The notes beneath the pieces were generated by a model. That model was not told the DNA's origin and ran no database searches. It saw only the letters and a list, made by a program, of their open reading frames with translations. The position numbers and the translations under genes were made by a program. From assembly GCF_020509005.1 (NCBI RefSeq), contig NC_063020.1, positions 3,968,001-4,032,000 of the forward strand: DNA of 64,000 bases, given 5' to 3'. The DNA is from Fulvia fulva. Taxonomy: Eukaryota; Ascomycota; Dothideomycetes; Mycosphaerellales; Mycosphaerellaceae. Below, piece after piece: positions 53,836 to 64,000 of this stretch. Numbering within the stretch: the stretch's first letter is position 1; each line of letters starts with the position of its first letter.

Positions 53836-53916
53836 CTGACGCATTAATTTGAACCGCAACGTGAGTAGAGGTGTCTCATGGAAGGGGTTCTAGAAATCGC
53901 GTGTGCTGCTTCCTGC

Positions 53917-53985
53917 GTCCTGTAACGTTTCAGTACTGCACAGAGTAGGGAAAGAAGCTAGCGTACTGCAGTAGCTATTGTGTGA
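53917..53985 (-). pseudogene. Relic duplicate of the F-box first exon and intron
   Basis: TCCTGTAACGTTTCAGTACTGCA and the following 40 bp resemble 53,576-53,645, which hold exon 1 and intron 1 of the neighbouring F-box gene. At the start-codon position the minus strand now reads ATA in place of ATG. The rest of the gene is not present. Confidence 0.6.
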
Positions 53986-54333
53986 GTCCTGTCGAAAGCT
54001 GTGGTTGATGTCGAGGCGGTGTTGACTCGTGATGTCGATAGGGGTGCGTGACGATGTGTGATGTTGTTAGAGAGCGTGAGATAGCTCATGCAGCAGGATG
54101 AGCTTGACTGGCGTAGGATGTGAGCATGTGAGAGCAGCATAGTGAGGTTCAAGTGAAGCTTCGGCCATTGGTTGCCGTGGACCCGTAGCGCATTGAGGTA
54201 GACCCTTGTTCCTCATGACTTCTGAATATGAGCAATGAACCTCCCGGCTTTCTACCGACCCTCTTGCTCTTTTGCGAGCTGTAACGCCGAACCAACGCCT
54301 TCGCTACCAAATCGACATGAGCTGACAAACTCC

Positions 54334-55567
54334 CTACGAGTTCATCTTCGGCTTCGCCTTTGCCTCCTTCTTCGCCTTATCAGCTTCCTTCTTCTGCTTC
54401 TTCGCATTGGCCAGCTTCTCCTCGTTCTTCCGCTTCAAGCTTGCCTTCTCCTCCACAGTCTTCTCCTTGACCTTGAAGAATCCCTCCAGTCGTGCCTGCT
54501 GGCTTGACTTCATGTTCTTCGACAGTCTTGCAGCCCCACTCCTGACACGGTCTTCTGAGAAGCCTTTCTCCTCCACCAAGAACTTGACCAGACCCTCAAC
54601 ATCGGGGCTCTCCCACTTGAAGTCGCACTCTGGGTCGTCTGCCTTGCGGACGTCTGGCTCGAGGAAGAGTGCGCGTGCGTCGGCGAATGGCCAGTCTTCG
54701 GGGAGAGTGAACTTGCTGCCCTTTTTGATCTCCTCAACTACATTCTCCAGCGTCTTGTGCTTCTTGATGAGCTCCAGGGCTACTTTCGGACCAATGCCCT
54801 TCACAGGATCCAGGTAATCACATCCCAGCAGAATGCATAGATCAATGAACTGATTCCGATCCATCTCCAAACCCTCCAACACCCGGTCAAGGAAGATCTC
54901 TTGAATAGGCTCCTTTCTCTGCTCCGAGAACGTCAAATGCCTCAGCAGCACCGGCGAATCGAAGGTAAGCGTATCCATATCCTCACTCGCCGCCGCATAC
55001 ACCTTCCCCCCTCTTGCCAATACCGCACACTGTGCCTCTGCCTCAGTCGGCGCAATAATGAACGGCACACCCATCAACTTCAACAACCTCTGCGCCTCCG
55101 CATTATGCTCCCGTGTAACCCTCACAGTCCTCCGACTAAACTTCTCCACCTCCTCCGCCGTTCCCGTCTCTTTAGCCTCCTCATGATTCTCCTGAGCCTC
55201 ACTCTTGCGCTGGAACCGCTTCGCCAGCTCGCCGGACTTGAGCTTTGGTGGGGCGCCATCGAAGACGTAGAGGGGCTTGATGCCGTTGTCGACGATGCGG
55301 AGGGTGCGGTAGAACATTCCCATGAGGTGGGAGGTTGTTTCGCCGGTGTCGGACATGAGTTGTTCGCCGTTGGAGCGGACGGCGACGAGGAAGGAGTAGA
55401 GGGACATGGAGGCGTCGATGGCGACTTTGCGGCCGAATTGGTTTTTGATTTCGCCTTCTTTTATGGCGTCGGGGCAGTTGTCTTTGATGACTTGGGCGAG
55501 GTCTGGGAGGGTTAGTGGGTGTATGCTGGGGTCTATCCGGAGTGTTTGACGTACGTTTGATACCCAT
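54334..55567 (-). CDS. FEN1: Flap endonuclease FEN1 (RAD27)
   Basis: Exon 1 is only 13 nt (55,567-55,555, MGIK plus one base), then a 52-bp intron (GTACGT...CAG), then 55,502-54,334: 393 residues, as usual for FEN1. The splice restores the family start MGIKHLAQVI. Metal-binding acids are in place: Asp34 (AIDASMS), Asp86 (YVFDGAPP), the Glu pair in [10 protein letters not shown] and the Asp pair in [10 protein letters not shown]. The QARLEGFF near the C-terminus is a PCNA-binding PIP box, and a Lys-rich tail gives nuclear localisation. It removes 5' flaps during Okazaki-fragment maturation and base-excision repair. Reading from the TTG-type start at 55,653 would add a non-conserved N-terminus. 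Confidence 0.94.
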
Positions 55568-55651
55568 CTTGGCGGTAATCTGTTCGTTGTTGTGCTGGTT
55601 GCGAGAGATGATGGCATTGATGTGAAGGGAAAGAGTATCGCGGACATGGGC

Positions 55652-55685
55652 ACGCGAAGTCGCGTACATGTAAAGAGCGACGCGC
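55652..55685. promoter_or_regulatory. ACGCG (MCB-like) cluster upstream of FEN1
   Basis: ACGCGA-AG-TCGCGT at 55,652-55,665 is a perfect inverted repeat of ACGCG cores, and another ACGCG begins at 55,680. They lie 85-118 bp before the FEN1 ATG. This matches the sites upstream of MCM2 and suggests MBF-type G1/S control. Confidence 0.6.
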
Positions 55686-56244
55686 TCTACGTCACGGAGA
55701 GGAGTGCCTAAGGCATCAATATGTTGCTGAACCAGGCTCTTTTGCTACAGACTATTCTGGTCATTTTCGATATCACTATTCTTCATCAAACAGGCGAGTC
55801 GACCATGCCTCGTCTCTGTACTATCAACCATTTTCTCGACAATACCGCGGTCCACCGTCCTCTTCCTCAATAGCCTTGGCATCGGATCCGACCTTGCCGG
55901 CTGTACCAACTGACGGCCGTCTTCAGCTCGAGGGTCATATGTACTGGGTCCGATAGACAGTTTCATGGCAGTGCATCGTCAACCTCCCTGTTGTGTAATG
56001 TAGCTGCTGTCTTATCACACATGCTCAAGACATGCAAAGTTCTCCTCGACCTTCCTCTTCAAGACCCCAGGTTCGGCGGCAGCGATCACATTCGCCGAGG
56101 CAAGTCTTCTCGGCTGCCGGCTGGCTGGCCTGCATCCAAACATTGACGTCTAGATCTGCAGCAGAATATATACAGGCGAGACCGATCCTCTGCCATTACA
56201 CAAAGTCTAAGTGGATTTCCTCCCTTCTATGACATCCCATAATC
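55686..56244. other. Divergent intergenic region FEN1 / glutaryl-CoA dehydrogenase
   Basis: With 55,568-55,685 it is shared by two divergent genes. Apart from the ACGCG cluster and a CT-rich stretch just before the dehydrogenase ATG I see no feature. Confidence 0.5.
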
Positions 56245-57633
56245 ATGTTCAGATCTGTCACATCCCGCGCTGCAAGGCAGCTCACGAAGCCCAGCTACAC
56301 AGCTGTCCGTAATGCCTCCGGAACGGCGAACAAGTTCGATTGGCAAGACCCATTGGGCGCGAGCAACCTCTTTACGGAGGAGGAGCTAGCGATCTCAGAA
56401 ACGGCAGAGCAGTACTGTCAGGAGAGGATGTTGCCTAGGGTACTTGGTGTGCGAGCCTCAGACCCTGAACACCAGCTATTGCACTAACATAGACACCACA
56501 GAGGCCTTCCGCAATGAAGAATACGATCGTCAAATCCTCACCGAGATGGGAGAGCTAGGACTCCTCGGCGCCACGATCAAAGGCTACGGGTGCGCTGGCG
56601 TGTCCTCCGTAGCCTCTGGCCTGATCACACGAGCAGTCGAACGCGTCGACTCCGGCTACCGATCCGGTATGTCGGTGCAGTCGTCCCTCGCAATGGGCGG
56701 CATCGAAGAGTTCGGCACAGAGGAGCAGAAAGAGAAGTTCCTACCCGGCATGGCACAGGGAAAGATCTTGGGATGCTTTGGACTTACAGAGCCGAATCAC
56801 GGAAGCGATCCAGGCAGTATGGAGAGTGTTGCAAAGCCACACCTGACGAAGGAGGGATACTACAGCTTGAGTGGGAGTAAGACGTGGATTACGAACAGTC
56901 CTATTGCGGATGTGATGTTGGTGTGGGCGAAGTTGCAAGAGACGGGCAAGATTCGTGGGTTCTTGGTTGAGAGGAAGAATGCGCCGCCTGGCACGATCGA
57001 AACACCGGTGCTGAAGAACAAGAATGGACTACGAGCATCGATCACTGGTATGATCCAACTGGACGATTACCCCGTGCCAAAGGAGATGATGTTCCCTGAT
57101 GTCGAGGGTCTCCGAGGACCATTCTCGTGTCTGAACAGTGCTCGGTATGGTATTGCTTGGGGTGTCATGGGAGCGCTGGAAGATGCTATTGCGAGGGCGA
57201 GGGAGTATGCTCTGGAGAGGAAGCAGTTCAAGAACAACCCTATTGCGAAGTACCAGCTTGTGCAGAAGAAGCTGGCGGATGCCACAACGGATGCGGCGTA
57301 TGGTATCCTCGCAGCATACCAGGTTGGCCGCCTGAAGGATGAGGGTAAAGCTGCGCCAGAGATGATCTCGATGATCAAGCGACAGAATTGCGATCGTGCA
57401 CTCATTGGAGCGAGGAATCTGCAGGAGATCTTTGGTGGCAACGCAGCGAGTGATGAGTACCATATTGGACGACATGTGTCGAACTTGTTCGTCACGCAGA
57501 CATACGAGGGGCAGAGTGATATTCACTGTAAGTTGACACTATATGTCGAGGATGTTGCACACGTGAGGCTGACTTTGATCGTGCAGCACTTATCCTAGGA
57601 CGGGCCATTACGGGCATTCAGGCCTTTGTTTGA
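56245..57633 (+). CDS. Glutaryl-CoA dehydrogenase, mitochondrial
   Basis: Exons 56,245-56,446, 56,502-57,527 and 57,587-57,633 give 424 residues. Introns are 55 bp (GTGTGC, CTAAC branch, CAG) and 59 bp (GTAAGT...CAG). The Arg/Ser-rich first 25 residues are a likely mitochondrial presequence. Acyl-CoA dehydrogenase signatures are clear: GCFGLTEPNHGSDPGSM, TWITNSPIADV, the ARYGIAWGVMGALEDA helix and YEGQSDIH, which holds the catalytic Glu, then LILGRAITGIQAF. The enzyme converts glutaryl-CoA to crotonyl-CoA with FAD in lysine and tryptophan breakdown. Skipping the last intron gives a wrong C-terminus. Confidence 0.93.
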
Positions 57634-58253
57634 AGCCCTGGTGAACCTTCTCCAGTGCATGTTTGAGGCCGGCCGGGGATTTCGTCATCGAGAGGCACTG
57701 TGGCGTTCGTGAAGAGGACAATGTACATGTTGTATATCAGACATCAAGAGTGGCGGATGAGGCTGTGAGGCATAGAACTACACATAACAACAGGATTGAT
57801 CACATGTGTATGGCGGCTCGTTTGGGCATCAGCTACTTGCCGCGCGCGAGCACACAGCCCAAAGTGAGGAATGAAGCCTGCAGGGCGAAGGCTGAATAAT
57901 TAGAACATTCGTGGCATTCGGAACCGCCTCTCGCCTTCTCTTGAGACTCTCGTGCTTCTATACCACGACGTCCACCTTCCAGTATGCACTAGTGAATAGT
58001 TGAGTGAGATTGTTCACGAGACAGTGTTCCTTACAAAGGCGCTGTGATCGACGCCTCATTCGGGCTCCACTTTACATAAAGGGCGCTAGCGACCCTTGTC
58101 CCGCTTGCCGACGACTCAAGTTGCAGACTTGCACCTCTTTACAACATCTTCCCACCAAACCACACACACGCAGACACACCCCACACCACCACCAACCTGA
58201 CACGCAAAACAACATCAACACCACACACATAACCGCACACACCCACGCTCACC
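57634..58253. other. Intergenic; C/A-rich leader of the E2 gene
   Basis: The last 120 bp before the next ATG are very rich in CA and CACA, typical of a highly expressed fungal promoter or leader; TACATAAAGGGC at about 58,072 may be a TATA-like element. No gene is seen. Confidence 0.5.
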
Positions 58254-59014
<761 letters not shown>

Positions 59015-59601
59015 ATTCGGTGAAGTGGGAGATGGAAAAGTAGATGATACGACCGAGGCGATGGCATGATCAGATCCCGGAGGGACATGGGCATTTACCA
59101 CACTACTATCATGGAGCTTCGAGGGATGCTATTTTGTGCTGCGGATGGATGGGAGGCTCGAGTCGAAATATGGCAAGGTCTTCCAACTGTTCCGCGCTCA
59201 CTGCGTTCGCGCGGGTAATGGCTAGCTCAGGCGGGCATGTTTACGAAGCAACGGATGGTGAGAGAGGAAGCTGCATCATATAGGTGTTCGGGAGTGAATG
59301 CTTATGATAATTGCTTTCTTGGTGCGTGTCTCAATCTCTCTTTCCTCGTGCTGATCAACGGCATGCGGTCGTGGCTTCTTGATCTTGTTGTCTTCGGCTC
59401 AAGCCGAAGATGCCTTTCGTTGCTGTCACGCGTGCGTGAAGCCCTCTCTTTCCTTCACTTCCCTTTTTTCCTTCTCAATAACTTCACCAACATCGTCTGA
59501 CCTTTTTCGCCTTGACATTATCAGCACCGACATGGCATAAACCATTCTTTCGTCTCAATCTCAGCATCAACATCGCACAGACCACAGCACACCACACCAC
59601 G
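59015..59601. other. Intergenic, no supported gene
   Basis: 3' flank of the E2 gene and CT/CA-rich upstream DNA of the next gene. Short frames only. Confidence 0.5.
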
Positions 59602-60330
59602 ATGGCGCCCTCACTTGGTGATCAGACTGCACAGCAGGAACCACAGCAGATACCACAGCAGACGGCCAACATGGTGAGTACCCACCAGCTTGACCAAACG
59701 GCACTCACTAACAGCAGCGAAACAAGTACGCCGCCGCTCATGCAGTTTTCTACACCACCGAGTTGCTTGAGCAGATCCTCCTCGAGCTACCGATGAAGGA
59801 TCTCCTCCTCGACCAGCGTGTGAGTAAGATGTGGAAGGAATGTATCGACAAGTCGACCAAGTTGCAGAAGGCACTGTTCTTCGTGGCGGATGGTGGGCCT
59901 GTGCCTGAGGTTCAAGGTGGAGAGTTTTCGAAGGAGGGAGTTTTTTTGGTTTGTTTTCAAAACCGAGCAATCCGTCGAAGGGGGCAACGTTCCTTCATGG
60001 CGACTGCCAGCGCTCAGGATGTGGACCGACTAGACATGCAAGCAAGGGAAATCGACGCAAGGCGTTTCAACTTGAAGGACACACGTGTCAACCCATTGCA
60101 TTGCTGGTCTAGCAATTCGGCATTGACGAGTTGGCATGGCACGTCAAGATTGGTCGAGCAAATGTGCCTCCTGGGACTCCAATATTTCGAGACGAAGCGT
60201 CGTGGAGACGCATGGTCTTGTGTCAGCCGCCGTTACCACCGTTCCGATCGCCAAAGGGGGAGGAGCTGGCCGAGGCTTGGCAGGTGTACGCAGGTACTGC
60301 GAAGCCGACGAGTAGGCATAGAATACCGGT
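59602..60330 (+). pseudogene. F-box gene, frameshifted and cut off by repeats
   Basis: Exon 1 (59,602-59,673, MAPSLGDQTAQQ..., 24 codons) is joined across a 53-bp intron (GTGAGT...AAG) to exon 2 at 59,727. The F-box reads TELLEQILLELPMKDLL, DQRVSKMWKECIDK, KLQKALFF. The frame then loses similarity near 60,110-60,125, and the family motif EASWRRMVLCQPPLPPF appears in another frame (from 60,131). A gap this short cannot be an intron, so a small indel is likely. The C-terminus runs into a 30-bp repeat array and LINE sequence. Probably non-functional, unless the indel is an assembly error. Confidence 0.7.
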
Positions 60331-60480
60331 GAAATACTCCCATGTCCCTCATTATGTCGGAAAATACCGCCGTGTTACTTTATTATAAAAGCGTACTGCT
60401 ATGTCCCTTTATTGTGTTAAGAAAGTACTCCTATAACTCTTATTTTGTTGAAAAATACTACTATAACCCTAGTATATTTC
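60331..60480. repeat. Five degenerate ~30-bp tandem repeats
   Basis: Units of 29-31 bp follow the pattern AATACTCCTATGTCCCTTTA with a TTGTGTT-like end, starting near 60,331, 60,361, 60,391, 60,421 and 60,451. The period of ten codons keeps the same frame. AT content rises along the array. Confidence 0.6.
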
Positions 60481-60555
60481 TAAACTCGCTGATTTTAGGT
60501 ATTTTTAAAATATCTTTCTTCTGTAGTTATATAATCTATATAGTTATAACGAAAC
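60481..60555. other. AT-rich spacer before the LINE remnants
   Basis: Short AT-rich stretch; no feature seen. Confidence 0.5.
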
Positions 60556-61148
60556 ATATATAGATAGATAGATATTTCATTTAAGCTATTATAGTACCCT
60601 TTGGCCTATATAGCTATACTATCTTGTTTTTATATATATAGAGGGGAAACCGTATTAGTAAAAACCCCTCCTCCTTCCCGCCTATCTTTTCCCCCTCGTT
60701 ATCGTCTTAGATTTCCCTTATTAAGGGTACGCTAGTATTATAGGCCTACCCTAATAACTACCCTATCTATTACGAGTATAGGTTAGTAGGTATATCGTAC
60801 GGTACTAAGACTAACTTAGTATATACTAAGCTAGTCGAGACAATAGTACGGCAATACTACCGAGACACCGTACGAATAGTAGGAGCGACTTAGAGGACCT
60901 AAAGTCGCTTAGCTAGTTAGTACGAGACTGTCGGAGGAACTACCGTCGTAGGATAAGATATAGATAAAACCGATAAGGCGTAGTAAAACAGAACTAGGAC
61001 TAGAGTAATATCCCTCTATATAGGTATAAGAGACGTAGTCTCTATACCGATAGTAGAGACACCTTTAGTACTAAATACTATTCTACTATATACCTTCGTA
61101 TACTATATTAGTCCTTCCTCCTTCCCTATTACGTGTCCTAACTTCCGT
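60556..61148 (-). mobile_element. 5'-truncated LINE copy (2a), RIP-damaged
   Basis: It begins on the left with a TAGATAGATAGAT tail followed by TTTCATTTAAGC, the reverse complement of the 3' end of the LINE at 24,878. The first 220 bp match 61,149-61,375 closely. The rest, up to the second tail, is TA-rich and carries an imperfect palindrome near 61,020-61,055; I cannot assign it. CpA is nearly absent. Confidence 0.65.
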
Positions 61149-64000
61149 ATATATATATAGATAGATAGATAGATATTTCATTAAGCTGTTATAGTGCCCT
61201 TTGGCCTATACAGCTATACTATCTTGTTTATATATATATAGAGGGGAAACCGTGTTAGTAAAAACCCCTCCTCCTTCCCGCCTGTCTTTTCCTCCTCGTT
61301 GTCGTCTTAAATTTCCGTTATTAGAGGTACGCTAGTGTTATAGGCCTGCCCTAATAACTACCCTATCTACAACCCCCCTTGCTTCCGCCTCTTGTCTATC
61401 TACTCCTCCGTCTCGCTCGCGAGGCTAAACTACTAGAGGTATCCCTACTATAGTATCTACCGAGAGATTCGGCGAATATTACCTTTGTCCCTAATGATTG
61501 ACTTATAGTCTCGCCTTCCCGCTTAGTGCCTCTAATTTCCCCTGCCTCTCGCCTACTACGGGCATCTTAGTAGTATATGTTCTAGGTTTTGCGATAGGTA
61601 GCTACACTAGTAGGCTAGGCTATAGATGTCTAGTGCGCGTCTCCTGAATAGGTAGGCCCTTAATCCAATATGTTCGGACCTAATTTGGATCGCTATGCTT
61701 GCTTCGGCCCTTATTAGGTCCCTATATAGCTAGTAATTGTGTCTCTAGAAGGCTCGGAGCGCTATCGGGCCTATTGTCTTAGGGGGCTTCCTTTTCTAGT
61801 CCTACTCCTATAGGTAGCTCGCTATCTATTCCGCTAGGCTTTAGGTCTTAGCCTTACTCCCGCCGGCCTAGCGAGTCCTACGCTCCTCCTCCTTTCGTAC
61901 TAGCCATTCGGTGCTTATCTATACGGCCGTAAAGGTAGTAAGGTCATCCTCTTTTTAGCTTGTCCTATGTCCGGCCCCTCTCCGGTAGCGGCTTTCTATC
62001 TTATTCTTTACCTCCTAGATCGTAGTTTATACTAGGTAGTCTATCGTCTTTACCGCGTATTAAATTCTTATTCCCCGGATATATTAGCTAATTAGTAGTA
62101 TTCCCGTCTCTATTACTACCGTACTTATTAACGTTATCTTATATACCCCTAGTATTCTACGTAGGTTGCCTACCTATATCCTATTTAGGGGTTACTCTAT
62201 CCGTTTCGAGATCGGCTTACCTACGCCTCCTATACCCTAAATCTATACCCCGTATTAAATAGATACGGGTAGATAGTAGCGGAGTAGAGTAAGAGATCAA
62301 TCTTTAACTAACTAATAGCACGAGTATATAGTAATATATTAGGAACTTATATATCAATTGTATTAGATATCTATCTAAGCTAAAGGGGAGAGAAGGTATC
62401 TCCCTATAAGCTAAGTTATTGTAGATGCCTTAGGCTACTAGATCACTTCCTAATTATTAACTCCCTTTAAGATGCTACATCTTAACACTCCGTATAATAT
62501 AGCTAGTCTAACGATCGCCTTATATATTACCCTTACCTTATCGAATATTACTCCTTATATAGACGCCGTAAGCCTCTTTATCGAGGCTTCGTTAACTTAC
62601 GCTCGACTATAGGCTTTCTTAATCTATACGTTCTAGCTTAGCTTCGGGTCGAGCTAGATCCCTAGTACTCGTAGCTCCGCTAATAGCTTAGTCTCGTAGC
62701 CTTAGATTCTTACCGCCGCCTTTATATTATAGTATATTCTCGCTTTACTAAAGTATATAAGCCAGTACTTTTTAGGGGCGAACCGGGCACTATACTTCTT
62801 TACCTACTCCTCGTATTTCTTATACCTATCTTTAAGGAGGCGATAGTTCTCCTCTATCGAGTCTAACTAGGCTAGAATGTTTATGTCGTCTACGAATCCC
62901 GATACTAAGGTCTACGGAGAGGTTAGTAGAGGGATGAGATCAGATATAAATATTAGAAATAGGATAGGGGAGAGAGTAGATCCCTAAGGTATTCTAGCCT
63001 CTACCTTTACCGGGTCGGACGTATACCTCCCTAGGACTAGTTATATCGTCCGTTCCTAGAGAAAGTAGTAGACGAACTTTGTTACCTACTAGGAAATGCC
63101 TTTCTATTATAGGATATATATTAGCTTTTAGTATAAGACGTTATCGAAGGCTCCTACAATGTCGAGGGATAGTAAGGACGCCGCTCGGTTCCTACCGTAG
63201 TACTAGAGGGTCTAAATTTACTTTGTTATTAGCTCTATTACTATTAGTATCGATCGCTAGCTTCTTCCCCCTATCTATATTACTAGGAGTACGTAGTTAT
63301 CCTCGGCTAGCTACGTAAGTCTCTAGGCTACTATCTTCTCTAGAACCTTCCCTATCGTATTTAGAAGTACGATTAGCCTATACGATTTAGGCTAAGTATA
63401 GTCCTCCTTCTATAGCTTACGTAGTACTACTGTTATAGACTCTCTATATAGCTTCGGGTAATACCCTAGCCGTAGGTACGCGGTAAATAGGTTTATAAGG
63501 CTCGGTACGATCTCTTCTCTATACTCTTTTAGTAGTATATTTAGTATCCTATCTAGGCCTAGGGCTTTTCGTCCTTCTAGCTTACTTATAACTCCTATTA
63601 CTATATTAGAGCTAACCGCCTAATCTATATCTAGGGCCTCCGGGTATATACTCGGGTCGATGTCCGTAAGGTCTACCCCTACTTATGTCGAAAAGAAATA
63701 GTCGGCTAATACTTTCGCCTTACCCCGGGGCGTAGTCTAGGCAATCCCTTCGCGGTCTACAATTAGAGGGAAGTAAGGGGTTTGTTACTCTTTAGGTAGT
63801 CGTACCTATTTAGCTAGTCTCTATATCTATTCCGGGTTTTCTATAACGAGCCCGATTATCGCTCTCTAGTCCTATAGCTTATCGCGTCTTATCTATACCT
63901 TCCTCTCTTATATCGCGCGATAGTATTGCCCCTACGTCTCTTAGGTGTACTCCTTCGTCTACTATCGCCTTGCCCTTCTAGCCTCCTTTACCTTCGTAGA
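61149..64000 (-). mobile_element. LINE copy (2b), RIP-damaged, runs off the right edge
   Basis: The tail TAGATAGATAGATAGATA at about 61,150 marks the 3' end; ORF2 is read leftwards from the window edge. Length in the window is about 2.85 kb. All frames are closed by TAG/TAA, and CpA is strongly depleted. The encoded RT resembles that of the LINE at 24,878 but with many substitutions, so the two are related, not recent, copies. Confidence 0.75.
62400..63700 (-). pseudogene. LINE reverse transcriptase remnant
   Basis: On the minus strand the motifs appear in order: GRKALGLDRILN, YRLIVLLNTIGKVLEKIV, LSLDIVGAFDNV, GSTLSPILFLIFISDL and the active site FVDD (62,896-62,885), followed by INILASLDS. 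Several Gln/Trp codons are TAG. The endonuclease half lies to the right and partly outside the window. Confidence 0.78.

Noticed and set aside
55199..55669. 156-codon minus-strand frame over FEN1 exon 1
   Set aside because: Pro/Arg/His-rich shadow in another frame; it includes the FEN1 intron.
61020..61055. Palindrome GGTATAAGAGAC-GTA-GTCTCTATACC
   Set aside because: Imperfect and in very TA-rich RIP-damaged DNA, where such pairs arise easily; noted only within the LINE entry.

Overview
The window looks like chromosomal DNA of a filamentous ascomycete. The evidence is short introns (about 46 to 99 bp) with GT..AG ends and CTAAC/CTGAC-like branch sites, fungal-type MCM2, FEN1, glutaryl-CoA dehydrogenase and UBC4/5 genes, a local family of F-box genes, and repeats that carry the C-to-T (CpA to TpA, both strands) damage of repeat-induced point mutation (RIP). 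A dothideomycete of the Mycosphaerellales type is my best guess, from the style of the F-box family; this is inference, not a match.

Positions 1 to about 39,000 form a nested transposon block. A Gypsy element (1-4,433) is followed by an undamaged solo LTR (4,434-4,876). Then comes a second, chromodomain-bearing Gypsy element ('D') whose pieces on the minus strand (5,196-6,612, 16,754-17,569, 24,360-24,867) are split by two insertions. One insertion is a tandem/inverted chromovirus cluster (6,613-16,753, three 184-bp LTRs). The other is an apparently intact Copia element (17,570-24,354) with visually identical 207-bp LTRs and a 1,717-codon gag-pol frame. A LINE (24,878-29,863), a second RIP-damaged copy of the same Copia (30,179-36,970) and the gag of a third Copia element (37,716-39,035) complete the block.

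From about 40,000 to 60,330 the composition is normal and genes are dense: a possibly broken secreted-protein gene, a GDSL esterase, MCM2, an F-box-like gene, a hypothetical gene, two spliced F-box genes, FEN1, glutaryl-CoA dehydrogenase, a UBC4/5-type E2 with a 5-nt microexon, and a frameshifted F-box gene. MCM2 and FEN1 act in DNA replication, and both have a cluster of ACGCG (MCB/MBF-type) sites upstream, which fits shared G1/S control. UBC4/5 and the F-box proteins belong to ubiquitin conjugation, but nothing in the sequence shows that they act together.

From 60,556 to the end lies another RIP-damaged block with two nested LINE copies in reverse orientation. They share their 3' end and (ATCT)n tail with the LINE at 24,878. 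I found no CRISPR array, rRNA or convincing functional tRNA gene. All coordinates of degenerate elements are approximate except LTR boundaries and target-site duplications, which were read directly. Copy comparisons were made by eye.
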